Assembly: GCA_036971615.1 (NCBI GenBank)
Contig: JAYKKR010000017.1
Location: forward strand, 372,001-436,000
Direction: 5' to 3'
DNA from: Amyloporia xantha
Taxonomy: Eukaryota; Basidiomycota; Agaricomycetes; Polyporales; Adustoporiaceae
Length of the DNA: 64,000 nucleotides
Positions 1 through 11,600 of this stretch are shown here, piece by piece. The translations under genes were made by a program, and so were the position numbers. The notes below the pieces were generated by a model. That model saw nothing but the letters and a program-made list of their open reading frames with translations. It ran no database searches and was not told where the DNA came from. Numbering within the stretch: position 1 is the stretch's first letter; each line of letters starts with the position of its first letter.

Positions 1-1
1 C

Positions 2-94
2 GACAAGGATGGAATCATGGGCTGGGCACAAGCTGCGCTTCAAGAGCTGGAAGCTGAAGGGCAAGTTGAAAGAGTGAGAAGAGGTCATGCCTAA
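2..94 (+). CDS. 3' end of an unidentified gene (truncated by window edge)
   Basis: An open frame enters from the left edge and ends at TAA 92-94, giving 31 residues that start DKDGIMGWAQAALQEL and finish ...VRRGHA. The stretch is amphipathic and charged, and a C-terminal helix or winged-helix tail would fit, but I do not recognise a family. It runs towards RPL14, so the two genes share a roughly 260-bp 3' intergenic gap. The reading frame and stop are visible; calling it a real exon is an inference from its protein-like composition. Confidence 0.45.
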   Translation, partial: DKDGIMGWAQAALQELEAEGQVERVRRGHA

Positions 95-355
95 AAATTA
101 TCGGTATACCACACATCGCATTGGCTGCTGTTAGCGGTCGTTCCTTCACTAATAATTAATGGCGGATGATTGCGAAAGAAACAAAGTGCATGTCATATTC
201 ATGTAGTGCGCATAGACGACGATGCAATAAATGTGACATAGGGATATGGTCACGTAGAGCACATCCCAGCTCGTTTTGATCCCATCCGGTGCCGGTGCCA
301 AGCGCTCCCTCTCGCCCTCCCTCACAGATCATACCAACACGACGCCCGGAACCCT

Positions 356-1151
356 TCATGCAGATGCCTTGACGCTCTTGCGGACCGTATCCCTGCGAGC
401 CTTCTTCGCAATCATTACACAGAAACGCTCGAAGTCGTTCAGCGACCGCCGCTTCTCGATTGCCGCCCGCTTCTGCGCCCAGCTCGACTTATTCCACTTC
501 TCAACGGTGCCCTCCTTCTCGAGGTGTTTGCGAATAACCCCTGAACCTGCTGCACGGGGGAGCTTGGTGAGGACGAACGGCGTGAGGGTGAGGTGGCGGT
601 AGGGGAATGATTGCCGGGGAACGCCTGTTGTAGGGCCGTCGATCATGGCCTATTGCGCAGATGAAGGCATACATTAGTGAGCAGGAATGCTAGACATGGG
701 CTACATACGCGGTTGTGGTCGATAATCTCCGCAATTACGGCAATGTGGCCTGCATGAGGACCAGACTTGAGGAGCACCACTGAAGAAGACACACCAGTCA
801 GGGTTGAGAACAAGGCGTTGAGGCGTCCTGAACCTACCGCGGCCAACCTCGACGAAACGCTTGAAGTTTGACTCTTGTGCCTGCGACATCATAGAATATC
901 AGTACTTACACAGACTTGCTGCCTTCAGAACCCTGATAGCCTGCGAGCCATTCAAATGCTGCCTCCAGCCAGAGGTAGTCGAATCGCACGACGCCTCCCA
1001 TATCCATATCCCCTCATGCGACACCACACTCCATCCATTCAACCCAAGAGCAATCCATCCCCAATCCTCCCAATTCGACCGCAATTTCGCTCCGTTGCAG
1101 GCCATTCCAGGTTCGTGCAGCAGCTGGCAGCAAGATAGACTCACCGGCATG
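356..1151 (-). CDS. RPL14: 60S ribosomal protein L14 (eL14)
   Basis: Large-subunit ribosomal protein eL14. Exons (minus strand) are best read as 1151-1146, 880-838, 779-709 and 649-356, giving 137 aa, the usual fungal length. Visible family segments are FKRFVEVGR, VVLLKSGPHAGHIAVI, EIIDHNR, then DGPTTGVPRQ, HLTLTPFVLTKLPRAAGSG and KRAAIEKRRSLNDFERF, with a lysine-rich tail. Introns 2 and 3 have clean GTAGGT...CAG and GTATGT...TAG ends. The start is less certain. A two-codon first exon (ATG CCG, with context CACC before ATG) followed by a 265-nt GTGAGT...CAG intron fits the habit of ribosomal protein genes of placing a long intron just after the start. The alternative is an ATG at 892 or 889, read through without that intron. 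A CACGTG site lies about 95 bp upstream. Confidence 0.93.
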
Positions 1152-1783
1152 GTGAAAACTTGAGGATGGCGATTGTCGTCAGTTTTTTGGCGGGCGTTGA
1201 TAGATTCTGAGGAGTTACCGGGGGCTTGCGGACTGAATGAGGCACGTGACAACACGCGTTGGGCGCTTGCTGCGTCGGGATCTCAACGAGCGCTAAGTAA
1301 CGCGTCCTGCCAATCGGACGGTCCCCAGTAGTCTTCAACTTTCAACGTTAGTCTTGGTGTACCATGCTCTCGCGCTCTACGAAGGACATAGTTCTCCTCT
1401 ACTGCCAACTTGAACCAGCACAGACGGAAATTCCAAAAAATCGCACTTTGTTATGATATCCTGCGCCTCCATATTGTCCGGAACTGGCAATGCGTCCATG
1501 GTCACAAAGATGAGTACCACGGCACCTACACTTATGACTTCCGCATAAATGGAAGTGCAGCGCGAACAATGTGTTTTACACGTCAAGGCGAGTGAAACTC
1601 AGGAGTCGACTACGTCCAAAGCGTAGCAGGGCAAAGCGCCACGGCCACGGTGGGCCACACCTGCTTGACCTTTCCTTTTGGGCTTTATAAGACTTACAAA
1701 GCCTCCATTGTTCGAGTCTTCTCCCTTCATCTTTCAGTTGACCACTTGTCTTGCCTTATCCTCGCCTCCTTTACTGGACCGCA
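1152..1783. promoter_or_regulatory. Divergent promoter between RPL14 and the orphan gene
   Basis: A gene-free stretch of 632 bp between two divergent starts. It holds the CACGTG site near RPL14. On the other side a TATA-like TTTATAAG (about 1684-1691) lies roughly 95 bp before the rightward ATG and is followed by a pyrimidine-rich leader (CTTCTCCCTTCATC). No convincing reading frame is seen. Confidence 0.5.
1243..1248. promoter_or_regulatory. CACGTG E-box upstream of RPL14
   Basis: The palindrome CACGTG sits in the context GGCACGTGAC, 92 bp before the RPL14 start codon. Closely similar GCACGTGA or TCACGTGA sites occur in three other promoters of this window. In fungi this core is bound by bHLH factors of the Cbf1/USF type; that assignment is an inference here. 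Confidence 0.4.
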
Positions 1784-2884
1784 ATGTCCGACAAGTCGGA
1801 AACCTCTACTCTCGTCGATACCTCTCCCGTTCTCTCTGCTGGCCATCTGCTTCCAGGCGACGTTGCAAGGATCGCGAAGGACGCTCAGGCGAAGCATTGG
1901 TACTGGGCTACCTCCTATCGCGGATCAGCTGTCTCTCTCTTCATGGGTGTGGACCGCCGCTACTCAATGCATCTCAGCACGATGGATCCGAAGTCGCCCA
2001 TCCTCCTGTCTTCGTGGTCAGATACAACCGAAGAACGTCTCCTAATGCGCCAAGCCACACGGATGGACTTCCCTCTCCGCCACGGGCTGCCCTCCATCCC
2101 TCTACTCCCTCTTGACCCGCGCATGCAAGCCTACTTCTACAGAATGCAACGAACAGCCAACCACACCTGCCACCCCCGCGAAATTCGCGCCGAAGCTATT
2201 CGTCTCGTCAACTACATGGTTATGTGCGATAACTGGCAACGACTGGATGTGGCCGCGTGGGCGCGCAAGCTGTTCTTCGCCGGCATCGCGCGCCTCGACT
2301 TCTCGCGGACGACGGCGGTGCTTATCCACAATATAATTGCGGACTTGGCCTGGATCTCTTGGGACTTGTGCAAACGGTTTAGTCTGGAACTCGTGAAGGT
2401 CGCAAAGAACGCGTTCGCCTTGAGCTGGAAAGACGTGAGGTGGCCAATACGTCTTCTGGGACAGCGCTGACCTTGTGGCATTGTGGCATGCGTTTAGACT
2501 GATCTTAGCATGTACAACGGGATGACAGGTCTGGAACCTATCAGTGAAGTGCTCGAGAACGCCAGGACGCAGGTGGTCAACATCGCGGCGTTCATCGGTG
2601 ACTTGTTCGCGCTCGCCCTTGTGCCGCACCACGAGATGTGTGAAATAGTGTCTGTCTTTGTGGAAAACCCCCGCTCGATGACTCACTGCAGAGGGCTGTA
2701 TTTGCTGCTGCTGCGTGCATCTTCGCCGCTGCATGGCGAGTTCTCTGAGACCTTCCTCCTCAATTGTCGGCAGACGCTCGTATGGAAGGCTGTGCACGAC
2801 CAAATGTTCGTGAGGGACGACATGGCGAGACGGTGGTTGATCGTGCGAATAGTTTCTTGTGGACACTCCAGGGTGGTTTACTGA
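1784..2884 (+). CDS. Orphan protein, weakly MIF4G-like C-terminal half
   Basis: Two exons, 1784-2434 and 2498-2884, joined through a 63-nt GTGAGG...TTTAG intron in phase 0, predict 345 aa. The start is the ATG beginning MSDKSETSTLVDTS; upstream in-frame codons lack an ATG. No signal peptide or membrane segment is evident. The second half is helical, and a segment reading NIAAFIGDLFALALVPHHE resembles the repeated helices of MIF4G domains (eIF4G, CBP80), where FIGELF-type motifs are common. This is only a resemblance and I would not assign a translation role on it. A further intron near 2840-2889 could extend the C-terminus into a different ending. Confidence 0.6.
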
Positions 2885-3215
2885 CATGCTGTTTCCAGGA
2901 AATATGCAAGGTTATCGACGGCTTTAGAGAACAGGGTAGGATTGAAGATCCACTTAGTGGACGACTTGCACGTCATCGATGGGACAGGTCCCTGCCACAT
3001 GAAACACTGTCTGCGCTTTTGCACGGTACCCCAGGCCCTAACGACGGCCTTCTGCCAGCACTCATGGTGTAAGACGCCCACCTTGAGTCGATGCATTCCG
3101 CCGGCATTGTAGAGCATCACGGCTTGCACTTTCAAATCTGCGAGATGAACTCGAATTCTTTGTCTGTCATCACCTCTCGCGGTTTATCTCCTCGCTTCCT
3201 ATCGTTGTGTACTTA

Positions 3216-3955
3216 TATGTCGGAAAAATGGCATTTGGCTTATCAGGCCTTATGAAGCCATATGGACTTGTAAGGCCTGATCAGGCTTCAGCGACAGTCT
3301 GATAAGGTACATATCAGACCGAATAAAGGCATATCGGACGTCTGTGCGCGGAATGGATCGCGTGGGGCCTTGACCGATCCACATGAAATGTGACGATACT
3401 CCAACACTGCACAGACATGATATATACTTGGAGCACGGATTGCACAATAATGCTCGCGTAGCCCAGTAGATAGATCGTGTGTCACCGTTATTGTCATCTG
3501 AAGCTGTGTGTTCAATTCCGAGCAAATAAACTCTTCAATATTACAGTACTTACCATAGTGACTCGGCTGTAGCAATGAGCATCGTTGTGACATGTTTGTT
3601 ACAAGAGCATCATATTCTAAAGTAATCTGTACAGAATGGTATATACGTGCCGTCAGAATGAACTTAGTAGTACTGATGTAATGGGTTGTAATAGCCTCTC
3701 TGTATGGCGCCGCAGTCGCCTGTGGTAACACCGCGGGCCCCTTGCAATTTTACAACCGCAGGTCCGCAGCTAACGGAGCCTTATCAGGCACGATAAGGCT
3801 CGAAATTCATATAAGGCCTGATAAGGTGGGTAAGGCCATATACGGCCTGGTCAGGACATATAGGTTCTTTCTTATGGTTGTAAGGGGGTGTAAATTCTGA
3901 CGACCTTATACGCCCATATACAGCCATATATCCCAGATCCGGTTTTTCCGACATA
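3216..3955. mobile_element. Non-coding inverted-repeat transposon (MITE-like, 740 bp)
   Basis: The stretch starts with TATGTCGGAAAAA (3216-3228) and ends with its exact reverse complement (3943-3955), a 13-bp terminal inverted repeat. If the outer TA on each side is the target duplication, the repeat is TGTCGGAAAAA flanked by TA, as in Tc1/mariner-type insertions. Both ends are packed with variants of CCTTATCAGGC / GCCTGATAAGG (about 3237-3320 and 3777-3860), typical of subterminal transposase-binding repeats. No transposase frame exists inside. The flanks 2885-3215 and 3956-4202 hold nothing else I can identify. Confidence 0.7.
3452..3523 (+). other. tRNA-like segment with A- and B-box matches
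   Basis: Inside the inverted-repeat element, TAGCCCAGTAG (3459-3469) fits the polymerase III A-box pattern and GTTCAATTCC (3510-3519) fits a B-box. The ends GCTCG and CGAGC can pair as a five-base stem. The T-arm and anticodon arm do not fold properly, so this is not a working tRNA. It could be a decayed tRNA-derived insertion or chance similarity. Confidence 0.25.
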
Positions 3956-4202
3956 CCACCCCTATCGTAGCTCTTGTACTGCTTTGCTCGCGCATCTAGT
4001 ATATTTATCTTATCCCGTTATAGTAGTCCAAGTGAATTCATCATCCCAATGAACTCTTGATAGTTAACGGTGTAAATGCATGATGTCCGAACGACCTACT
4101 CCCATAACAGTTACACGTACTCAACTAAGATCATCCTTACGACTACATACAATTCAGACTGACCCCGCCCTCTGAGGACTTGCAGCATATGTTGGGTATC
4201 AT

Positions 4203-6227
4203 CTAGGCCTTGACACGCCTGACCTCGTAGCGAACCTTATCCCCGTCTCTCAGCAAAACGATGACCTTGCCAGAGCCTTCCTCCCAATGATCCAACCGCC
4301 TCAGTTTCGCGCACTTCCACGCGAGCAGAGATGCGACCTCGTCGTTCTTGCGCACACGGCTGCGGTCGGATATGGTAAGCGACGTAGGCTGGCCCGCTTG
4401 TGTCGCCGACGGCGCGACCTCGTAGAAGAAGCGGACTCCGTGGAAGGTCGTCAGGCCCGGCATCTGCGACAGCAGCGCAGCCCACTCGGCCTACATCGTC
4501 ACCCAGGCGGGCACAGTCAGCAAACCGCAGCGACGTAAAAACAACTTGGCACGACATACGAATCCACTGCTGACGAGAGGCGCAGGCTTGCTCGCGCTGT
4601 TCTGCACGACGGGTCCTCCCGCCCTCTTGCCAATATCCAGCCAGGTGAGCTGCGGGGCACACTCGACAACCCTCTTGATGTCGTCCATCTCGTTCCAGCC
4701 AGCCAGCTCCAGCCGCTTCACGCTCGCGCCATACTTCTCCAAGCCAGCCAGGAACACCCTGTCCCACATCGAGCCGCTCAGACGGACGCCCTTGATCGCC
4801 TCAAGGGGCCGCCCGCCCGGAACATCGCACGGACACTCGAGGAGCACGCTCGCGATTTCCTTGCTGGCTTTGAGCTCACGCAGGCGAGGAAGGCTGTTAG
4901 GCGGAAGCGCGAGTGCGAGGCGCGATGCGGCGACGGCGGCATTGCCGCCATTCACGCCGCGGAAAGAAATATCGAGGTGGAGGACCTCCAGCTGGACATG
5001 TGCGCAGAGAAAGGCTGCGGTGGCGTCGAACCCGGCGTGCGGGGAGCACCAGAAGTTAGTGAGGACCAAGCTGCGCAGATTCCGCCAGCGGCCACACAGG
5101 AGAAAGTCGTCGAGTACGGGGCTGAGAGATCCGCCAGTGCGATGCGGGGTATATTCGATGTCTAGAGACTGTCCGTGCGTGACATAAGTGTTCATTCCTG
5201 AATGCGACTAACTAGTCATATACGTGCCTCAAGAACGGGGCAGTTCGCCAGCATAGCAGATACACGGGACATATCTGGATTCTTGCTCGCGCCATAGGTA
5301 TGTTTGGTAGAATGAAGACTCACGGCCCTCAGCACAGGCAGCTAATACGACGTGAAGCGCGTGTTCGCCACAATGACATGCCAACAGACTCACAATCGGC
5401 TGCCGCTTGGGTCTGGTGTTGTTGTCCGAGTCGCCACTACTATCAGAGACCGCACCAGGCGTGAAGACCAGGTTATCATTGATTTCCACCTGTTGCAGGC
5501 TCTGACACTTCAGCAGCGTCGGCCACAACGTGTCTATGGAGATAGGCAGATGGGAACACGACCAGGCGAAAGACTCGAGCGCGGTCATCCTGGTCAAGGC
5601 GGAGACGAGGAAGCGCTCCTGCTTGTCGTGCATCCCCAGCTCGTCGTCGGTGGACTCCAAATCTGTGTCGGAGGTCAGGATATCAGAGGGCACACACTCG
5701 GGCTCGGTCGACCTCTCGTCGAGGATCTCCAACCGCCTCACGTTCCGTGCGAGCGCGCGATGGACGATAAGGTGGTTCCACACGCTCAGCGAGCTGACCT
5801 TGCAGCGCACGACGCGGTAGTCGTAGTGCCTGGGGAATATGACGGCATACAGGCGGCGACACGCGAGCGCGAGCGCGAGCAGGTCGCGCTTGGCCTCGAC
5901 GTGGAACACGATCGCGTCGAGTATCTCCGTCGGCTGGCGCGTGAGCGTGCGCGACGAGGGGGAGAGCCCAACGAAGGGTTCCACGATCGTCAGGAGGTGC
6001 AGGGACAGCCTGTGCTCCTCGGGGGAGAGCTTGTACTGGCACCCGCCGATGCGGGCGGGGAGCGAGGCCAGCAGCGTCCGCAGCGCGTTCAGCGCGGTGA
6101 ACGGGTCGGTGCGGTCGTAGGACTGCGGGTCGACGTCTACGGCGTTGAGCACCTTCCGGCTGCTGCGGCTCCTGTGGCTCGAGGGTGCGCTCCCGACCTT
6201 GACAGACTTGAGGCGCGCTGTGACCAT
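4203..6227 (-). CDS. F-box / leucine-rich-repeat-like protein
   Basis: Predicted 595 aa from exons 6227-5394, 5341-5324, 5207-4560 and 4490-4203. The F-box lies around residues 98-140 (LTRQPTEILDAIVFHV, DLLALALACRRLY), and the rest is leucine-rich, as in basidiomycete F-box proteins. Such proteins recruit substrates to SCF (Skp1-Cullin) ubiquitin ligases; the substrate is unknown. The C-terminal exon reads AEWAALLSQMPGLTTFHGV ... LLAWKCAKLRRLDHWE ... VIVLLRDGDKVRYEVRRVK, a tail I recognise from many mushroom F-box proteins. The 18-nt exon (LPVLRA) is inferred because it keeps frame between two GTGAGT donors; a single longer intron would also keep frame and delete only those six residues. The start is the first ATG of the frame. 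Confidence 0.85.
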
Positions 6228-6784
6228 GGTTGTCCCGGAGGGACGTGACGAGGGTCAGGCGTTGAACTTGTCATTGCGCTCGTCGTGGGTGTAGCGGGAC
6301 CGAGAGCGGGTCTGACTCGTACTGCGTGTTCAAGATGGTTAGTACGGGACCTGGGAAGACTGATCCCTGATGGGCTAGCGTAATGTGCACCTGCCAGTAG
6401 TGAGCGTTATCTCTGTACGTACGTACCATGTCATCGGGGAAACCCCGCTGGATCGTTCCTGCCAGTAGGGATCATCAAAATCGAACACGCCAGGTTTAAC
6501 AGACAATGTGTGTGACGATGATTTGCAATTATTATACTTGGACTGCGTTTTAGAATGCGCGTCCAATGGCACCAACCAGAGCCCATACATACTTGAATAA
6601 TAGCATACACTGGCCGCCCCATCATGATCGAACACGTCAATATTATACCGTGCGCAGAGACCGTAAAAATGCGTCAAGAGCCCTGGGAGTCTATGGATAG
6701 CATCGAGGGGAAATGCGACATGTCCGACAGCATGGTAGGATGAGGGGATGAGGAGGAGGGATAACAAGGATAGACAGTCACTAA
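6228..6784. other. Intergenic, promoter side of the F-box gene
   Basis: 557 bp between two leftward genes. A 137-residue frame on the minus strand (6375-6788) overlaps the end of the UNC93-like gene but has no recognisable content. I see no repeat or RNA gene. Confidence 0.4.
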
Positions 6785-8695
6785 TCATGACTTGACCTCC
6801 GTCTCTTCGGGGTTGACCGCGTCCTTTTCGATGGACTCCTCCTCCGCCTCCGCCTCCCGCGTGCCCTGCTCCATCTCCTCGCGCTTCACGTCGTCGACGT
6901 ACACCATCTGCTCGTCCTCGTAGTTCGTCTCCTTGATCGTGCGGATGACGAGGAACGCGAGCGGGAACGAGAACAGCATCATCAGCCAGCTCGCGAGGAG
7001 CTCGTTCAGCAGCGGGGTCAGGACGGCGTCCATGCCAAAACTGCCGGCGGAGCCCTAAGGTCGATAGACAGGATGGGTCAGTGCGGTGCGCATGTCAAGA
7101 AGGGGCACGGGAAGGACGCACGGCACTCTGCATCGCCTTGTATAGACCGGCGTAACGCGCGAGGGTGAAGGGGTCGTTAGTGAGCGCACTCATGATCCAG
7201 TACGCGAGAGCCTGGTAGCACGCATCGCCGAAGTAGTCTGCACGCCCTCACAAATCAGCTCATCGTTCCCATCCGGTCGAACACGACCACCTACAGAAGA
7301 AGTACAGCGGGCCCTTGCTGCGGTAGTCCGCGTCCTTGTAGTTGATCTTGGGCAGCAACGCCGCCTCGGCGCGGTCGAACTTGACCTGCCACGAGAGGCC
7401 GCACGACCAGACGGTGATCGTGACCGCGGTGACGACCGCGAGGCCGAGGTACCCGCGCGAGCGCCGCGAGAGCCACTTGAGGTCGAGCACGAGGTAGCCG
7501 ATCATCAGCGCGCCGACGATCGCGCCCGCGCCCTCGAGCACCGCGTTCAGCGCACGCGTCGGCGCGTCGAAGCGCGCCGAGTTCAGGTCGCCCTGGTACG
7601 CGTAGAAGTAGTTCGACGCGAAGAACATGGGCAGGAGCGCTGTGTGCGCGGGGGGGGTGAGTATCGCCTGTGGGCGAGGACAGCGGCGCGGAGTAGACTC
7701 ACCGACGAGACGCCAGTCCTTGAGCGTGTGCCACATCCCGATGACCTCTTCGCGGGGCGTGGAGGCCGCCTGGACTTTGACCAGCGTGCCATCTGCACGC
7801 ACGACCTGGTTAGGGGGTAGGAGGAGGACGGTGGACGCTACGCCGACGAAGATGATGACCAAGAACGCCTGCGGAAGTGAACTGTCAGGATCGCGAGGTT
7901 GCGCGCCGGTGCACGGTGCTACATACAATGTACGTCGAAGTCGCGACGGCGCCAAGGCCTCCGCGTTTGATGTTAGTTGCGAGCGCGATGATCGCGCCGA
8001 TGAGGGAGCCGAACTGGAAGATGGCCCAGAAAACGGAGAAGGCCTTGCCCTTATCTTTCTCGAGCGGGTAACTCATCATGATGGATCCCTGCGCGGACCA
8101 TAGCAATGCGGCGGTGATACCGAGGATCGCACCGGCGAAGATAAGGAACCACTCTGTACCCTGAACCTGGTAACTGGGCGGTGCAAACGGATGTCAGTTA
8201 GAATCGAGCACGGCCGTCGCGAGAAAGATCGAGGGCGCTTACCACCAGAGCGCTCCGACGTAGAGAGCGTAGCCCAAGGTGCCCAAAAAGAGGGTGAGCT
8301 TGGGACCGAGAACTGGACAGCGTGTGAAGGGCTGGATCACAAGACACAAGAATGCTGATGCGACGTACCGTTGGCGATTCCACCAGACACTAAACCTGTG
8401 ATGGCAAACATGGCATAGAGCACACTGTTCGATGTGTCGGAGAGGGTGAGGTTCTCCGTCCCTCCAGCACCCAGGTTGGATACTGCACTGAACATGCCCA
8501 CTGTTGCGAAACTGTGCGTCTGTCAGGCCGTGTTCACCTGTCAGCGGAAATGGCGACTTACCATGTTATGCCGACCAGCACGACCTGAGTCATGGGCGTT
8601 CTGCATGGTGGAAAGAGACCTGTCAGCGACCAGTAGAATGCTGTCTGTTAAAAGAGCATGTACGTGTAGAACGCGGGCCATTTGATCTGGACCAT
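6785..8695 (-). CDS. UNC93-like (DUF895) multi-pass membrane transporter
   Basis: Nine exons: 8695-8664, 8600-8562, 8511-8369, 8312-8243, 8173-7927, 7868-7703, 7639-7295, 7237-7122, 7054-6785, giving 475 aa with about eleven hydrophobic segments. Family marks: VLVGITCFATVGMFSAVSN near the N-terminus, LWSAQGSIMMSYPLEKDKGK with FSVFWAIFQFGSLIGAII in the middle, SNYFYAYQGDLNSARF on the C-terminal side, and a charged cytoplasmic tail. UNC93-like proteins belong to the major facilitator superfamily; fungal members are uncharacterised for the most part and the substrate cannot be told. All splice sites are GT-AG and all phases agree. The exons from 7703 leftward use strikingly GC-rich codons. Confidence 0.9.
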
Positions 8696-11600
8696 GGTGA
8701 CTAGTCGGTCAATGAACGGCGTGCAGGCGCAGGGGGTTCAGAGGGGCGGGCTCGGTTGAGCAGCGACTGTGCGAACGAAAGAGCATGTGTGGCTTTTATT
8801 TGCCCTGTGGGGAGGACGGGAGGGCGATAAGCTGGGAGATCTGGAGGGCCCGATGCTTCTCGGCGCATGATGCAGGGTGGCAGGCTGTGGTGGACTCCAT
8901 TTGATGTGCCCCTGGGCAGACTGCAGGGCACACTCATCGGAGATCGAGCACCGCGTTGGGTTGCCGAGAGGGGCTCTCTCTGCGCAGGCTGCGGCCGTGT
9001 GCTGCAGCCAGACCAGGTTGAGACTGAACGTAGCGCCGCCACTCACATGAGTGCCTACCAGTGCACCGTATGGATCCTGTCTGCCACAAGGCTCCCTAGG
9101 CCTGCTCACGCGGCCTCCAATTTCCGTTCCTTGCGATAGCGGTGACAGCGAAGACTCGGCCAGAGCCCGTTTACAATGTCACGAAACCCACAATCATGCT
9201 GCCATGATGATGAGGAGTCCCGACCTCGAGGCCGCGAAAAACATCCGCAGTGTGTATATTTGGGAACAGGGCCCGTCTTCTGCGACTTCTGAGCCAATGC
9301 GTTCGAGATCACTGAGATAAGGTGTAACCTAATCACTTCCAGTAGAGTCGATTCTCAAGTGCTCAAGTTCTCTGACTGGAAATCACTCGGAGATTGTCGC
9401 CGAGTATTCATTGCTACCGCACTGCCTCAAGTCGAGCGCGGCCGGAGGGACCAGGTCAGGAGTCGGAGTCCGACTCAGGACAGAGAGAAAAGCGGATCAC
9501 GGCGACGGTGGCGCGCAGGACGGAGACTCTAGCGGTCGCGTGCCCCCCACGTCGACAGAGGAAACTTGTTTCGTGACAGAAACGCGCACTGCGTAGCTTA
9601 TGGACACCATCGGCCAGCACCGACCTAGCCCCTTGGCCGCCTTCATAAGCAGTCCCGGTGAGCTCGTCTTCCACCGTAAGCTTCAAGTCGCCAGCGCGCC
9701 ACCCATCCAGACCCACCGCCTTATCTCGTTAGGCCAAACGCAAAATGAAGTTTTCAATTGACACCTTGTCACTGGCCAGCGCGCGCTCCCACCCATCCCA
9801 AGTACTAGTCTTCTCCACGTCTCCGGCACCGCGCGCACCGCCTCGAGCCCACTCGCAAGTTGCTCCCATCGTTCCTGTATCTCGCAGACAGATCTCGTCC
9901 AGCAATGCGCACCAAGATCTCGTCGTAACCATTCGTAGTAACACTCCATGGACCAACCAGGTCGTCGTACCTGCCTGCTCTCCTGAGATCGACTATCGAC
10001 CGGCATCCTTATCTGCGCCTCGCCACCGCGTCTGCGCGCCCTCTGCTCCGCGCGGGTGCGGGTGCTCCTGGACACGCAGGATGACTTTTTTTTCACCTTA
10101 TCTGTGTCTGTGTGCCTGACTCGGAGGGTTCATAGGCGCTCATACCGCGGATGTCGATGGGGACTGAGCGCCACAGCTCAAGATAGTAGATCGATTGGAC
10201 AATACGGAGGCTTCGTGACTCGGACAGGAGCGAGGATGGCTGGAAAGGCAGGTCAATGCCGCTGGCGGTAAATTCGAATTTTGCAGGTCTGAAACGCGGT
10301 CGCAAAACCCGCTGCCGTGTATTCATCGGCCACCGCGGTTTTATTGGCCTCCTCCCAGCGCCGTTCTCTGTCGGCCTCTGCAGCCGCAGGCCTAGGTACG
10401 AGACCGCCATCTTCCGAATTTGCAGCCAGCGGCATTTACGTCTGAGCAATTCAAAGCAGAATTGAAGCAGAGTCCGAAGTGCCCCCAAATACTACCGCCC
10501 GCGGCTTCGATGTCAAATTCGGAAGATGGGCCAATGAGGTGGGAGTGTATGCCCGAAGTAACCAAACGGGTGTGATCCATACACATCCGTCTTCCATGAA
10601 AGCGTAACAGGACCCGTAGTCCTTCTCATAGATCGATGGCGGATGCGTCTTTAAGTACGCACGCTCCAGCGCTGGAGTCAGCCTGTACGACCCTGCCAGT
10701 GTGTGCGGACGAGGTCGACGACGCCCTCGACAGGAGCACGATCATCACCATACATATGCATCAGAGCCGCGGGATATATCCTTGATTTTTTGACAAATCG
10801 CCGCCGTGCCGTGATTCCGGACGAGGGTTAGTTTTAGTTCACAGGTACCGTCTCGGAGCAGCTACGCCATGCCCACCCGGGGTGCGTTTTCACAGCTGCG
10901 CCGTCCCTTGATCGAGCGGGTAGCGTTCGCTACGGAGTCTCCGCCGACGGTCTCTTGCTATGTTGTGTTATTTTTCGAGCTGAGTACACGCCGTCCGAGT
11001 GGTCTTATCTGCGCTAACGCATAGGCACGGTGATGGGTGCGCGTCCCTGGCAGTATGCCTCCTCCCAGCTGTTGAAACCAATCGTGACTCGTAAATGTGA
11101 CACAATGGACTAGGCTGCATTCGTGCGAGGTGCATGACTTTACTACGATGATGCGCGCTATCGGTAGCTGCAAGAATATCGGGGAGGCCGACCTTGTCTG
11201 TGGCTGGCAGCTTGCCTACGTATACGGTCCTTCCTGCCTGCACAGTGCACACGACCTATTGCCTATCCAAAAGGGAAGGTTCTCCTCCTACCATCCGCTG
11301 GCGTTTCGCACGCCCCCTCCGAGAAACGACTTCCCATCTGGTCTTCTGCAAAGCTCTGGAAGCTATCCATCCATCCAACCGTGCATTCTTCCAGGGTAAA
11401 CCACGACGGGAACTCGTCGATGTATCACCGTGCAATGTTACTCCGCCTGCGCGTGGACGATGTCAGGATAGCTATGGGCGACGACAGGGTAACCCATGCT
11501 ATCTGGACGAATCCATCATGCACGTCAAATGCCAACGTCAACGGGGCTTCGAATTCTGAGTGTCCTAATCAGGACACGCCGCACGCAAATTCAAAGGGTC

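Noticed and set aside
889..908. A 29-nt intron just before RPL14 exon 2 (GTAAGTACTGAT...CGCAG)
   Set aside because: Too short, and no start codon lies next to its donor; the long intron from ATGCCG fits better.
2102..2887. 261-codon leftward open frame
   Set aside because: It is antisense to the spliced orphan gene at 1784-2884, with no recognisable content; codon-bias shadow.
5352..6248. 298-codon rightward open frame
   Set aside because: Opposite strand of the F-box exon; Arg/Gly/Val-rich shadow of a GC-rich gene.
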